From assembly GCA_022113835.1 (NCBI GenBank), contig JAILWY010000012.1:620001-684000 (forward strand): a stretch of 64,000 nt of DNA. The letters are read 5' to 3'. A model generated the notes under the pieces. That model was not told the origin of the DNA and did no database searches. It was given only the letters and a program-made list of their open reading frames with translations. Source of the stretch: Atopsyche davidsoni (taxonomy: Eukaryota; Arthropoda; Insecta; Trichoptera; Hydrobiosidae). This document shows, piece after piece, positions 13,440 to 26,640 of this stretch. Numbering within the stretch: the first letter of the stretch is position 1; each line of letters opens with the position of its first letter. Position numbers and translations under genes: made by a program.

Positions 13440-15632
13440 GTAAAGCTTTCGCTTTCCTTTAAGCAAAAAGTGAATTTATATTTTTACAGAATAAGAAATA
13501 TATCAATTGTTTTCTCCATGGCCGTCACGTCGCGAGAAAAAGTTTTCAGTCTCTAGAAAACGGTATTTATTGTGAAAAACTTCATTTGATATAGCTCTAC
13601 AATTTTATTGTAGAACTATTAGGAAGTAGAGCACAGCCGCAATCGTTTCTGACTGCTTCCCTTGCGGCCTCAGCTTGAGTGCCTCGCTTGTGGAAAAAAC
13701 ATGAATTACTCGCTTTGGATTTTTTTGCAACCAGAAATCGAAGGGAGTAGGTTAGGAGATCACTTAAGTAGGACAGAATGCATGACTGGCTATTTTAATA
13801 TTCCGCGACTCCCACTCGTTGACAGATGATGGTGATGATTTGACCGCGTGTCTTTCAAGGTTATCGAGAATTTATTGAGAAGTCGCATGAGGTAACCGCG
13901 GTTCCGACTCTAATTGCCACATGGCCCGCCAAATGCCAACAGCGGCTCTCGGGTGATGCACGCGGAAAGGTCCACAACTCCTACGCTCCTTTACAGTGCG
14001 AATGATCTTGGACATTTTTTATGGAAACAACAAATGTTAAATAGAAAATTTAAAAATTATATGAGATCACCTTAAATTATGCAAGGACTTTTTTAATTGA
14101 ATATATGACAAACATCTTGAATATACGATAACGCTTGACTGACAAATATGAATACCCAATTCGCTAGGTAATTGCAAAAATTTTTTTGAGTGATTTGGCC
14201 TTTCGGGGTTTTTTTGAACAGAGATAGAATCAAAAAAAGCCATCGAAAATCAAAAGTACTCACAAAAATGTGCGTTGTCTCCTAACCAATTGTAAGAGCA
14301 TTATTTATCATGATCACTGTAAATAAATATAAAACCACAAAATTGTTCATCTTGAGGATCGGGCTCGCGTGTGGGGATCTTTCTCGTACGTTTCAGTGAC
14401 ACGACTTAGGGTCTAATAGAAACACGTGGTCGTGGCATTCGATCCATCAGCCACGAAAAAAATCCTAAGTTTCAGATCCAACAATTGTAAGAGAGTCGTC
14501 TCTGGATCTTCATAAATCCCACAGATGTTTGGGTCATTCTGGACAGCAAAGGTTAGCGGGAGCGCCACATCTGGTCGCGGACGTAAATGCCAAATTCTAT
14601 TGCACATTATTGCATTCGATGACACAACTTGCTACGGAAGAGCTTGCGAATCTTTTCGATCGTTTTTGGGAAATTGTCAAATTCAATCACTAACGTTCAA
14701 GTCGATATTTTGCCAATTATTCACATGAATTTGTAAAATCAAATACTGTAGTACTGATATAATATTTGTGTTCTACATATATGTATGTAGGACTGAATCC
14801 AACCAAACTCGCAGCTGTACGAAGATGCATATTTTTCAGTAAATCGCGGTACGAATTTGACATCGTGAGAGTTGATTCTTCATTGAATGCTTGAATTTAT
14901 AAATTTATAGGTATATAAAACTATATTAAAAAACCCAGGTTAGAGTACGGGTAGTATCGTTCGAGAATGGGAGGGAAAAGTTTTGTATCAAAAGCATTTC
15001 AAAGGTTTTCTGTGATTTGCCCAGAGAAGCTCTCAGAGAGCAAAAGCGCTCACACAGTTATCTTTATGACCTCTAAGCCATTTGGTTAATCGCATTTGTT
15101 CTTAAAAATATATAATAAATGCGTGATGGCGATAATAACTCGATTTCGAATCTCACCCGTAGATGTGCAACTCGCTTTGGATTATTATATACTTATTAGT
15201 CATGCGAATATTTTTACGCGTAGAGTTTATCGGATTATACAATAACAACAATTATTTATAAATGGTTTTACTTTGTGCATGATCGGCGTTAGTTTTGTCA
15301 ACATTTACAATTTAGTACAATTTGCAAAACGTCAGCTTATAATTTGTCGATAGCAGTCGCCTCGTGCGCATTAATCTGTTTATACTATCGGAACCGGGGA
15401 TCTCCCTTTCAATGGAATTCATATCTGTAATCGTAGTAAAATGTATATATATTGACTGTTATATTATCGGAAATAAACGGGGATTTCTAAAATTACAAGC
15501 AGTTGGTATACTTGTGCAACGGTGTTGCCATTTCTTAAAAATACTGTGCAGCAACTTCAATAAAACTGAAATAAAGGATCTCTACAATTATTTGCAATAA
15601 TTAGTAAATTTAAGCAACAGTGTTGGTATATG

Positions 15633-15633
<1 letters not shown>
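12546..15633. other. AT-rich non-coding stretch
   Basis: Nothing gene-like was seen. A (TA)n run lies near 13413-13436. Confidence 0.6.

Positions 15634-15728
<95 letters not shown>
15634..15728. repeat. (AT)n microsatellite, about 47 units
   Basis: An uninterrupted AT dinucleotide tract of about 95 bp. The Ile-Tyr frames open on both strands are artefacts of the repeat. Such tracts are length-polymorphic and prone to assembly error. Confidence 0.98.
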
Positions 15729-15729
<1 letters not shown>

Positions 15730-16134
15730 ACAATATAAACAATGGCGTTGCTCTGTAAACAAAGTTTTTTATTTTAACATTTACATACACAATAATAATA
15801 GTTTCTCAGTTTAATACAAGTTCAATATCTTACCTGTAAACAAAGAAACGACAATTAAAGTCTATAGTCCTACTAAAACTAAAACTAAAATTAACATTTT
15901 ATTCGGCAAGTTTTTAGTTTAGTTCATTTAGTTCAGTCAAATGCCAGCACTAATGGCGGCTCCTATGGAACGTTACACTATTTTATCGACTGTCTATTGT
16001 TTTACCGACAAATCAAATTAAGAAAATATATTTTCTTATATATATATATATACGCCTGTAGGTGTTTTGTGATGAGACTATTATGAAGTTATCGCAGCCA
16101 CTTCCTCTCGCAGTACCATGGATACCACTGACCC

Positions 16135-16144
16135 GTGACGTCAC
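16135..16144. promoter_or_regulatory. palindromic CRE site
   Basis: GTGACGTCAC, identical to the site at 7087-7096, about 540 bp upstream of the first visible collagen exon. It would lie in an intron if the signal-peptide exon is further upstream. Motif evidence only. Confidence 0.3.
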
Positions 16145-16686
16145 ACATCACTCAAAATGATATCTTTCAATAAATAGTTTGTATGTGATTGATAAAAATT
16201 AATTCTTTCTATCAATCATATTTCATTTGCGGTCACTGAGTACAACCAAATTTGAATTTAATTTAAAAAAATACCTTAATATTATTAATGTAAAAAAATT
16301 ATTTTAAATTTAAATCATCATTAAAATCATTTACTTAAAAACATTTTCGCGTGTGCCATGATTACTTGCCACGCACAACTGACATCAAGATAACCATAAA
16401 GTGTGCATCGAAAAATATCCTCACCAACCACGGAGTTGCCACTCAATCATATAAAAGAGGGAACAGGTCACAAATATATCCCAATAAATAAATAGGAAGT
16501 GGGATTGCGATTCTCCCATTTCGAAGGCAGGAAGAAAACCCTTAAAAATTCCCTTTACTTTTAGTTTTCGGATAAGTGAAAATTCGGAAGAGTATCAAGC
16601 CAGAAGCATAAATATTTCAACTGATGTTTTAATTTTTACAATAATATTTATGTAATGTGTTACAGTGGGTTTTTTTTTAATTTCAG

Positions 16687-19600
16687 GGCTGCAACACGAC
16701 AGTATGCGACTGTAAAGGAATAAAGGGAGTGCAGGGGAGCTATGGGCTGCCAGGCATGCCGGGCAGGCAGGGGGATCCCGGCGAGACAGGACCCGATGGC
16801 CCCCCCGGCCGAGCTGGCGAGCTGGGCTCCATAGGGGAAATTGGAGATTACGGAGACAAAGGTCTCAGGGTAAGTCAAGAAAACATTCCGACCTAAAGAA
16901 ACAATACACTATACTACTTCTCTCCAAACTTCTGTTAACCTCCTGTAACCGTACTCACCTCTTAGTACAGAGGCACTGGAAGAAAGTTTACTTACAATAA
17001 CGTTATTAAATTAACGATTGTTATTAACGTATTGACAAAGTATTAACCATCAAACCACGAGTATGCTTTGAGGTATCTTTTGTAACATTTCCAATGGTAT
17101 TAATATTTAAAAAAAAATCATGATTCATTGTTTTCTTTTAGTTAATTTACAATAGTTCTTAGAGCTATGCTTAGGTACAACACAGTATGTGGCTATCCCT
17201 TGATCCTACGCACAGATTGTAGGGCTTACAAGGTGTGGCTTAGGTGGTAGCGTATACGGATGTCTTTATTTTCGTTATTGAGTTTAATGTGTAAAAACCT
17301 TTTTTTTGTGGTATTGATATTCTAAAAGGACTTCCCCAAAGTCCCCATCGCGTGACGGTAGGTCCTGCGCGGGGTAACTGCGTTCTATAATCATTTGTAG
17401 TTGTTAGAAAAACGTAATTGTAAATGTCTTTTGATCAAAAGCTTAAGTTTTTAAGGGTTTTATGTTTATAATCTTTACTATGGGAATGGTTTGACGTATT
17501 TTTACAATTTCAGGGAGTGGACGGTCTAAGAGGCTACGACGGCAGGGATGGAATTCCGGTTAGTGAGAAATCCACAAAGTAAGTTCACTTGACTTTTTCA
17601 ATCAAAATTAACGGTTGTGGGTGTTGACAGGGCATCCCTGGTGCTGACGGCGTGGCCGGACCACTAGGATTAGACGGCTGTTCAGGAAACGACGGCACCG
17701 AGGGACCATCTGGAGTGCCGGGAGGGATTGGATTGAGAGGTCTCCCGGGTCCGGACGGCCGTCCCGGACCTTTAGGTGACGCAGGAGAGGGCGGCGTCAA
17801 CAGCTACGGGGTCAAGGGTGAACAAGGTGACGCTGCTCGACACGGAGCCGCCGGCATCCTTGGGTTACCTGGGTATCCCGGCCTGGTCGGGCAGCGCGGC
17901 GACACCGGCGAGAAGGTCAGTCGCCGCCAGCTGATGGCTATTGGCATTTTGCTACCGTGAAACTGATAATTTATTTATCTGCAGGGAATTATAGGGTTTT
18001 CTGGCGAATTTGGAAGCCGGGGAGCCAAGGGTGACGATACGGACGGACCGCAGGGATTGAAGGGAGACGCTGGTATTAGGGGAGAGCCGGGTATAGCCGG
18101 AGACTATATTCCACCTAAACCGTCAGATTTTCCAACTACATATCTCACTAAAGGAAAAAAAGGTGATCCCGGTTCTTCCGGAATTAAAGGTACCAAAGGT
18201 GTCAAGGGCTTGAGAGGATTTATCGGTATAACGGTGAGATGAAAACCCGTTAACTTTTGAATAGTTTATCGAAAATTTACAACTGTTAATTAACTGTTTT
18301 TTTTTTATCAAAAGGGATCCAAGGGTATTTCTGGACAGCCGGGTCTTTACGGAGATCAAGGAGTTGATGGACCAGAAGGCAAGCAAGGAAAGGTGGGACC
18401 GCAAGGTCGAACGGGCGATAAAGGTCTCAAAGGAGCACCAGGCATAGCGGGGTTAGATGGAGAAGATGGTGAACAGGGACTCCTCGGTGACGATGGTCGC
18501 AGTGGTTTTCCGGGAAATCAAGGGCCCATGGGACCTCCCGGCGTATACATTGCCAGTCTTAATGATCCCGCTCCCGTCGGTAACGAGGGAAAGCAAGGTC
18601 CATTTGGCTATCGCGGTGAACCAGGAAATGATGGACGCGACGGACCTCTCGGTTTGGTAGGGACGCAAGGACCCCCGGGCTTACCGGGTAATCGTGGTAT
18701 TCCCGGCCGCCAAGGAAAAAAGGGAACGACCATAGCGGGAGACCCGGGCATCAACGGCCTGGTTGGCTCTCGTGGCGATCAAGGAGCGCCCGGATTCACT
18801 GGACCGGACGGCAAACTGGGACCGCGGGGTTTCAAGGGAGCTACGGTTATCGGACCGCAGGGGGACGATGGCCTATCGGGCCAAGATGGAAAGTACGGCC
18901 TGAGCGGAGAGCGAGGTGACACGGGAGTTAAAGGACCTAAAGGTATCCCTGGCAGAGGTTTCAACGTTATGGGACCCGCAGGGGAGGATGGGTTACCAGG
19001 TCCTCCGGGAAAACAAGGAGACGACGGCTACCCGGGAACACCGGGACTGAATGGCCTCAAAGGGTTGGGAGGAGACAACTGTCCCTTCTGTAGACCGGGT
19101 GAGCTCACATTTTAATTCGCTAATTCTTCGTTCATTTTTTTCTTAGAAAGCTCAGGGAAGCGCGCGAGGAAGTCGCTGAAGTAGATAACCCGAGCGATTG
19201 TATCTTTTGTCGCCGGACGTCCGCCGACCGCAGATAGGGCCACCCACGGCTGCCGGGCCGCTGCCCTCGATCGGGGAGGCGCGCGCGTGGCGACTCTCCC
19301 GTTTCATAAAGAATGCATTTCTGAATTTCTCTTTTTCTATAACAAACTTGATCATTCCAGGAGAGGCTGGAGCAAAGGGTGACGCAGGAGAAGAAGGGCG
19401 ATCCGGATCCGCAGGCGACGCCGGATACCAAGGGCTTCCGGGAGCTCGGGGACTCAAGGGCAAGCTGGGTCGCATAGGCAAGGACGGCGCTCCGGGGACG
19501 AAGGGCGAGATCGGCCCCATCGGAGTGGAGGGCAGGCCCGGACAAAAGGGCACGAAAGGGCGGATCCTATATCCAGCCGCTCAAATGATGATGGCTGCTC

Positions 19601-22600
19601 AGGGACTTCCGGGAGAGTATGGGTTTGCCGGGCGCATGGGTCCTCGGGGTGACTGGGGCCTGCCGGGACCTCGAGGAGACATCGGTGAGTCGGGGTCCCT
19701 GGGGCCACAAGGCTACGAAGGAGAAATGGGGCGTCCGGGCCGCAATGGCACCCTGGGGCTCGATGGTGAACCCGGTCGACGGGGCGAAGACGCTTACGTG
19801 GGCAAAGAATTTCTTCGCGGCGCTCGAGGCTACGACGGAGAAAAGTGAGTGTTTCTTTAATAATAGGTTTTTTCCAAAGATTTATATAAAATATATTGCA
19901 CAAATTATAGCAAGGACTGGCACGGTAGACACCACAGTTCTATAAGTATGCATCAAACACACGCGAGTTTTTATTATTATATATTATATTCGTTTTTCTT
20001 ACTCCGAGTTCAGAGGGGGCTTCGGAGACAGGGGAGACGACGGCCTACAGGGGGAGATCGGAGACAACTTCCCACCTCGCTCGTACGACTTGTCAGGACC
20101 GAAAGGAGAGAAGGGTCAGGATGGAGATATCGGTGAGTCTGGAGAAAAAATGAATTTTTGAATTTAAGTAACTGAGTAAATCATAGTATATTATTTCTTG
20201 ATTTGAATTTGTCTATTTATTTAAATACTTCAAAACCACCTTTTCTTGCTATTTTTCTTCGTTGCAATATTTGGTAACTTTTTCTGAAAATGGATTTAGA
20301 GCTGGTGATAAAATATCAATAAAAATTATAATCGGAAATATTTAGGACCATTTGGAGACCGGGGAGAGAAAGGAGCGTTCGGAGACATGGGCGTGGACGG
20401 ACAAGCGGGTCCGCGCGGTGAGGCGGGACGATCAGACCCCGGCCCGGAGGGTATGAAAGGATACTTCGGGCTGTCGGGAGACTCGGGGCCCCGCGGAGAC
20501 CCCGGCCTGCCGGGCTGGGAGGGAGGCCCGGGCGAAGACGCGCAGCCGGCGCAGAAGGGGGCGCGGGGCGAGCCCGGGGCGGCCGTGCTCGCAGGGGAAA
20601 TGGGCCGCCCCGGATTCGCGGGTCTGCCCGGTGACGAAGGCGCCCCCGGACTGTCCGGATTGACGGGACGCATCGGTGACTATGGAGAAAAGGGCAGCGC
20701 TGGCTTTAAGGGCGCTCCCGGTCTCGAGGGCCCTCAAGGATATCAGGTATACCTTAACAATATTCTAACGTAATATCAAGGAAGTCTATAGTCTACTTGA
20801 TTAATGAAATGTTGAATATATTTAGTATTTAACGTGCCGTTTCATACTTGTTATTATATTTTATTAAGGGTCCGAAAGGAGTACAAGGAGAGTCCCGACA
20901 AGGAGCTCCTGGATCACCAGGGCTCTCGGGAAGACCGGGTAGTCCTGGGACGTACGGCAGGCAGGGCGAGCAAGGTCCAGTGGGGACCCGCGGTGGAGTC
21001 GGTCTTTCAGGTCTCAAGGGAGACTCGGGACAGAAGGGCCTCCGAGGTCTAGACGGAGATGCGGGACTTCCCGGCATTGCCGGGCGCACTGGCATGATGG
21101 GCATACCGGGTCAGTCAGGAGAACCGGGAGACGACGGGGACGTGGGTTCCACTGGACGATTGGGACTGCCGGGGCTTAACGGAGAACCCGGTCTTAGAGG
21201 AGCCCCGGGCTTCATGGGACTTCGAGGTGCACCGGGTCTAAGAGGACCTTCAGGGTTTGAGGGTAACCGGGGCATCCCAGGAGATGCAGGGCCTCAGGGT
21301 CTTCAGGGCCTGAGAGGAGATTCATCGTTCAGTGGATTGAAGGGTGATAGAGGATCTAGTGGACTGACCGGGGATCGAGGATTAGACGGCTTCAGGGGTA
21401 GAAAGGGGCAGAAAGGCTTAACCGGTGAAGTGGGTTATCCAGGAGTCGGCGAGCAAGGAGACAAGGGAGAAGCTGGTGACCTTGGGTACGACGGAATTAA
21501 TGCTCTTCCAGGTAAAAAGGGTCAACTGGGAGATTTCGGAGCTCCAGGGCAGAAAGGAGAGGCAGGCGATGTTGGTTTGGATGGCGATAAAGGCTATCCT
21601 GGATTCGTAGGAAAGACTGGCTTGCCGGGCTACAGAGGCGCCAATGGGTCTGCTGGTTTTTTCGGAGACAAGGGATTACCAGGCACCAGTGGAATGCCGG
21701 GACGAATGGGAAATCCTGGATTGCCGGGTGCTTTAGGCCTAAGAGGCAACCGAGGAGCTGAAGGAAGAATTGGACTAAAGGGTTCCATGGGCTTACCGGG
21801 ATATAGTTCTTTTGCACCGGGTACGAAAGGAGAAACTGGTGCATCTGGGATGAACGGACTTCGAGGAGAAATTGGTCTCAGCGGCACTCCTGGTCGAGTC
21901 GGCACTGTGGGGAAAATTGGCCAACTAGGCGATTCAGGACTGGAAGGCCTTCAAGGAGAAATGGGAATCCAGGGTGGAAAGGGAGAAGTAGGCGATCAAG
22001 GACTAGAAGGTTTGATGGGTAATCCAGGAACAAATGCTGAACCTGGTGAATTTGGTCAAATGGGCTACGATGGACTTCCAGGAAGACCCGGTAAAATGGG
22101 ACAAAAGGGAGCTCCTGGAGATTACGGAGAAGATGGACCACTTGGCATGAAAGGACAGCCTGGGTTATCTTTCCGCGGGCCTTCAGGAGATAAAGGTCCC
22201 ATTGGCAGGCCGGGTAGACGAGGCCTGCAAGGAGAAGTGGGTTCAGATGGCACAGAAGGTTTTCCCGGAATAAATGGACCGAAAGGATCTATAGGTGACT
22301 ATGGTGTTTCCGCTGGCAGTTTTAAAGGAGGGATTGGCGACAGTGGTGAGCCTGGTTTGCTTGGTTACGATGGACGTCGCGGAGATAAAGGAGACCAAGG
22401 TGAACGCGGCGTAGTTGGAATTCAGGGTGCCATCGGAATGATTGGAGAAAGGGGAGAAGTTGGTTTAATTGGCCGCAGTGGAACCGGTGGAATGAAAGGT
22501 AATCGCGGAGATTCTGGAGATCCTATCAATCCACGAGACGCTCTCCCAGGTATGCCTGGTGAGACAGGTTATCAAGGACTACCCGGATTGGACGGAATTC

Positions 22601-25506
22601 CAGGATTTCCAGGAGAACGAGGAGAGACCGGTATTCCAGGACTGCGTGGAGAGAGAGGAATGCCTGGTTTGATTGGTCTTCAAGGTCTAATAGGACAACG
22701 AGGTGATGTTGGATTCCAAGGAATTCAAGGTTTTGAAGGTCGTGTAGGAAGAAAAGGAGAGCGTGGTCCTGCTGGCTATCCAGCACCCGCTCAGAATGGT
22801 CCCAGTAGCAGAGGTTTCCACTTTGCAATGCACTCGCAGTCAGAATCAATTCCTAGTTGTCCAGCAGGAACAATCAAGTTGTGGGATGGGTTTTCACTTC
22901 TCCATATAATTGGAAACTCTCGATCACATGGACAAGATTTGGGTAAGACATTTTTTAATCCCTAAAATATTTTAATTTCATGAAAAATAAAACAATTTAG
23001 TGAACTTCATTTTTATGTTGAAGGTGCTCCTGGTAGCTGTCTGCGTCAGTTTTCTACCATGCCATATTTATTTTGCGATTTTAACAATGTCTGCAACTTT
23101 GCTCAACGCAATGACTATAGTTTTTGGCTCTCTACTACTGAGCCAATGACAATGGATATGAAACCCATTCCTGCTCAAGAGGTTGCAAGATATATCTCAA
23201 GGCAAGAATTTATATTAATTATTACTAATAATTCACTAATTGGTGGTTGTCTTACTCTTGTCTGATTTATCAGATGAGTACACCAATGGAATTGCCTGAT
23301 GGGTTAGAATTTTTCTTTTTAAAATAGTGTATATCTTCTTTATTTGTAAATGACATGATATGAGACCACTCTGTGCAGATTCTTTCAGAATCAAAGTTGA
23401 TAGTTTTTTAATCATATTATAGTAGAATAGTTTCAGGAACATTACTGCTAAAATCTATAAACTTATTAAAACGATTGGTCTTATTTAGATGTTCTGTGTG
23501 CGAAGCACCAACTCGAGCCATTGCTGTGCACAGTCAGTCCATGTCCATACCCACTTGCCCAGGTGGCTGGGAGTCACTTTGGGTGGGCTACAGCTTCTTA
23601 ATGGTGAGTCTCATTTTTTTATTTACTTTACCTATTTAATTAAATATTGTGACATTAAATACGTAATGTAGGCTACGCGATTCTTTCTACATTTAAGATA
23701 TTGGTAGATGACAGGTCATTTTGAAGTAGTGCTTGTTAATCAGCAAAGATTGATCATATACTCTTTGAGAAGATCCAATGAAGGTATGATAAAGCTGTGA
23801 TGGAACTTAACAGCTCTTCACTTGAGCGGGTCTGAGTAGTTGGAGGATCAATATACACTTTGAAAGAGCTTGAAAACTTAAATAATATATATATAACTTT
23901 TACAGCATACAGATGCAGGGGCACAGGGCAGTGGACAATCACTTGTCTCTCCAGGGTCATGTCTAGAATACTTCCGAGTGAGACCTTTTATCGAATGTAA
24001 TGACCTTGGAAATTGTAATTACTTTGTGAATGTCCTCTCCTACTGGTTGGCTACAATCGAGGATAATCAAATGTTTAAAAAGCCACAGCAGCAAACTCTG
24101 AAGGCAGATCATACCTCCCGAGTCAGCAGGTAAACATCAGTATAAATTTACTGTTTGATTTTCTAATATCATTTTAAATGAATCCTTGGTAATGGATCAT
24201 TTTTTATCAATTTGTCATTCATTCATTTACAGTTTATTATCACAAGTCCCAAAGAATAGCATTCATCACCATCTTTAGCACCATAGCCTTTTTTTTTATT
24301 GGGTGTCATTTGCGACCCCCACCCAGGATCACCTTCTGGCACTCTGCTGGATTGCAGAAGCTTATCCGTTTATTCGGGCCTCCTTGAAGGCATAGGAAAA
24401 GAAGAAAAACATACAAGAAATATGGAAAAAAAAACTCGTCTTCAAAGTCCTTCAAGGACATTTTTCTTGTCTTGTCTTCTTGTGCTCCCACCGCTGGGTA
24501 GCGGCGGGCCCTGAAGAAGACGCTGATCTTCCTTTCTTTCCGCTGCCCGAGTGCTCGCAGGGGATGTGCGGATGGGAGAAGTAATCCACAAGTCTCGCGC
24601 TGTTCGCTCCGTGGTGCCCTCCTTGGGCGGCGCACATCGGGCCTTTCTCCGGGTCGTAACGAACTCGTGCCTGTTCCGCGCAGGGCCCAGCGATTTGAGT
24701 CGCTGGTGGGCTACCGGTCGCGGCTGTGACACCTCCTTCCTGAGATGCGGCGGGTCCGGAAGATGCAGCTCTCGTTCGCCCGAGTGCTCGCAGGAGACGT
24801 GCAGATAGGATTAGTAATCCGCACGCCTTGCACTGTCCGCTCCGAGGGGTGCCCTCCTCGGGCAGCGCACGTCGGGCCTTTCTCGTCCCCCCAACGATGC
24901 AAATCGTTGGGGGGGCTTCCTGACGTGGCTGAGTCTCCATCCAAAAAGGCGCATTGGATGGGATCCCGGTTGCGTCTCAGGTTAGCAGTAGCAGGGCGGT
25001 TCAGTCATCGCGCAAGACGACCGTTGCGCCCGACTGCTCCCAGGGTGCACCGTGAGGAGGTCTGAGTCTGGCTTCGCACCCCTAGCACGATAGCCTGTGG
25101 TGCCCATACATAACAGTCGTCCGTTACACAATCCAGTCATTTTATTTTGGATTTGCTCATACTCTTACTTAAGGTCATTGAACAGGATCTTCTTTGCTTA
25201 TAATTATTCATTTTACTAAGGTGTTCGGTGTGCATCCGTAAACGACCTCCAGAGAGACGGCAAGATTCACGGCCGACGCTATCGACTTCCATTCTTCCGG
25301 AAGCAGGAGAGATCCGCCGAGATTCGCAGCCCTTCAATAACCGAAGAGTATCACCATCTGCAGATTACAGAGGAGTCTCACCTTCTGCGGCTGCGTACCC
25401 AGGAAATTATAATAATCGGAATCGATACAATAATAACGTAAATGGGAGAAGGAGAATTGCTCGGCCTCGAGTCAGACCAACCAGACCTACTGGATATATT
25501 CCTTAG
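16687..25506 (+). CDS. collagen type IV alpha chain (5' end missing)
   Basis: Basement-membrane network collagen; secreted, assembles as trimers. Exons: 16687-16869, 17514-17558, 17631-17915, 17985-18233, 18315-19098, 19361-19844, 20014-20132, 20346-20746, 20869-22942, 23024-23201, 23489-23603, 23906-24129, 25221-25506; all junctions keep phase, giving 1808 codons plus stop. The first exon starts with [14 protein letters not shown], the Cys-rich 7S-like start, so only the signal peptide and a short lead are missing. Then come about 1450 residues of Gly-X-Y repeats with interruptions, including a Cys pair CPFC near 19085. The C-terminus is a duplicated C4/NC1 domain: [53 protein letters not shown]. 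The Met-rich EPMTMDM and the TLKAD stretch match the regions of the sulfilimine cross-link. About 87 basic Arg/Asn/Pro-rich residues follow the NC1, which is unusual. The exon ending at 23201 uses a GC donor. Some NC1 positions look alpha1-like and others alpha2-like, so the paralogue is left open. Confidence 0.97.
24276..25096 (-). mobile_element. retroelement insertion with 14-bp TSD
   Basis: A GC-rich block in the last collagen intron. It is flanked by TAGCACCATAGCCT (24276-24289) and TAGCACGATAGCCT (25083-25096), a 13/14 target-site duplication. Read on the minus strand it ends CACCCAATAAAAAAAAA, a poly(A) tail with AATAAA, so it was inserted by target-primed reverse transcription. The body holds two copies of a 233-bp unit (starting 24545 and 24778) and three hairpins (24486-24508, 24687-24713, 24884-24912). 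Long frames are open on both strands because of the GC bias. It is a 5'-truncated LINE 3' end or a LINE-mobilised non-autonomous element. Confidence 0.8.
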
Positions 25507-25671
25507 AATGGAAGGCCATAGGATGGAGGACAGCAGATTTCAGATACCTCCGCAATAACAAAACAAGCAGATAAGATCTGCAACTGTTATGTATTTGTGA
25601 AACCTCACGAGTGGTTGAGAGATAGATCCATTATAAAAAAATATTACTGTTTAAAAATTTTCTGGTCAGTA

Positions 25672-25677
25672 AATAAA
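25672..25677 (+). terminator. candidate poly(A) signal of collagen gene
   Basis: AATAAA about 165 nt after the stop codon in AT-rich sequence. A later one near 26400 could be the distal site. Confidence 0.4.
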
Positions 25678-26527
25678 GTTCAATATTAATATAACACAAA
25701 TATTTTGTTCATACAATTAGATCAGTCAATTAAGCTTCCTATTCTGCAGGGCTTGGAGCCCATAATTTTAAGTTATTCTTTCTTATTAGGTTTAAAGTAG
25801 TTAGTTATGAAAAAAATTATGTAATTATCATGCAAAAACATAGTTACTTATATTTCGGCAACTGTTTGAGTCGTTGTTGAAAATCAAAGCCATTTAACAA
25901 AACGAATTGCAATTCAAATAAAATGATTTGCCTATACGCAGTCACATCGCACCTAAAAGAACTAAAAAAATTATTAATTTATATTTTGTACATAACTTTA
26001 CTTGGCACTGCCTGAGACCTGCCACATTGTATTGGAGTACATATTTTAAAAATCATAATATAATATATTTTATTCTAATCTAATCTGCGGCATTTTACTT
26101 GCGAAATTTGATTATTTAACTCACTCTATAGGTGCTTGACTATTTTTTTAAAAATATTACTTAAGATAAAGAAATTAAGATTTATTCACAATAAAGTTTC
26201 ATTACCGTACATTTTGTCTATCTTGTCTTTTAACTGTACTGTACTGCGCAGCAATCTTCTCTTTCACTATGCAAGTCTAAACATAGTGATGGATGCATTT
26301 ATAAACTGTGTATATTCTATATATTATATATATATTTTTGTACATAGTCTCGTGTACGTAAGTCAAAATATAATCTAGGAAAACAGTATGTATTTATAAT
26401 AAAGTTATATAAAATTTCAAAAGTGTTTATTCATTTTCGGAATAATTGACTAAGATGTTGCTGCATTTGTAGCTCCCTACCAGATCTGTTTAAGTAATAT
26501 TTTTTCTCCAAAAATATAATTGATATA

Positions 26528-26640
26528 GACACATGTAATGTCAATACAAACTGTCTTTGATGAAACAAGTGTGAGGCCAAAAACATCAGCTTGAGATTCA
26601 CTTGATAGGGCGAGGATCTAACCACTGAGCTAACAAATAA
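26528..26640 (-). repeat. tRNA-derived SINE fragment
   Basis: The minus strand reads GTTAGCTCAGTGGTTAGATC, a textbook tRNA D-arm with a pol III A box, followed by a degraded T-arm (AAGTGAATCTC) and a body ending CAGTTTGTATTGACATTAC. The same body follows the B box at 1557-1650. The T-arm is too damaged for a working tRNA. Confidence 0.6.

Noticed and set aside
15557..15814. Open frames of alternating Ile-Tyr on both strands
   Set aside because: Pure translation of the (AT)n microsatellite.
17585..22849. Long minus-strand frames rich in Pro, Ser and Gly
   Set aside because: Antisense shadows of the collagen Gly-X-Y exons, which are open on several frames because of GGN codons.
24452..24940. 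A 162-codon minus-strand frame
   Set aside because: Lies inside the TSD-bounded retroelement, where both strands are open; no known domain and the tandem repeat explains the internal similarity.
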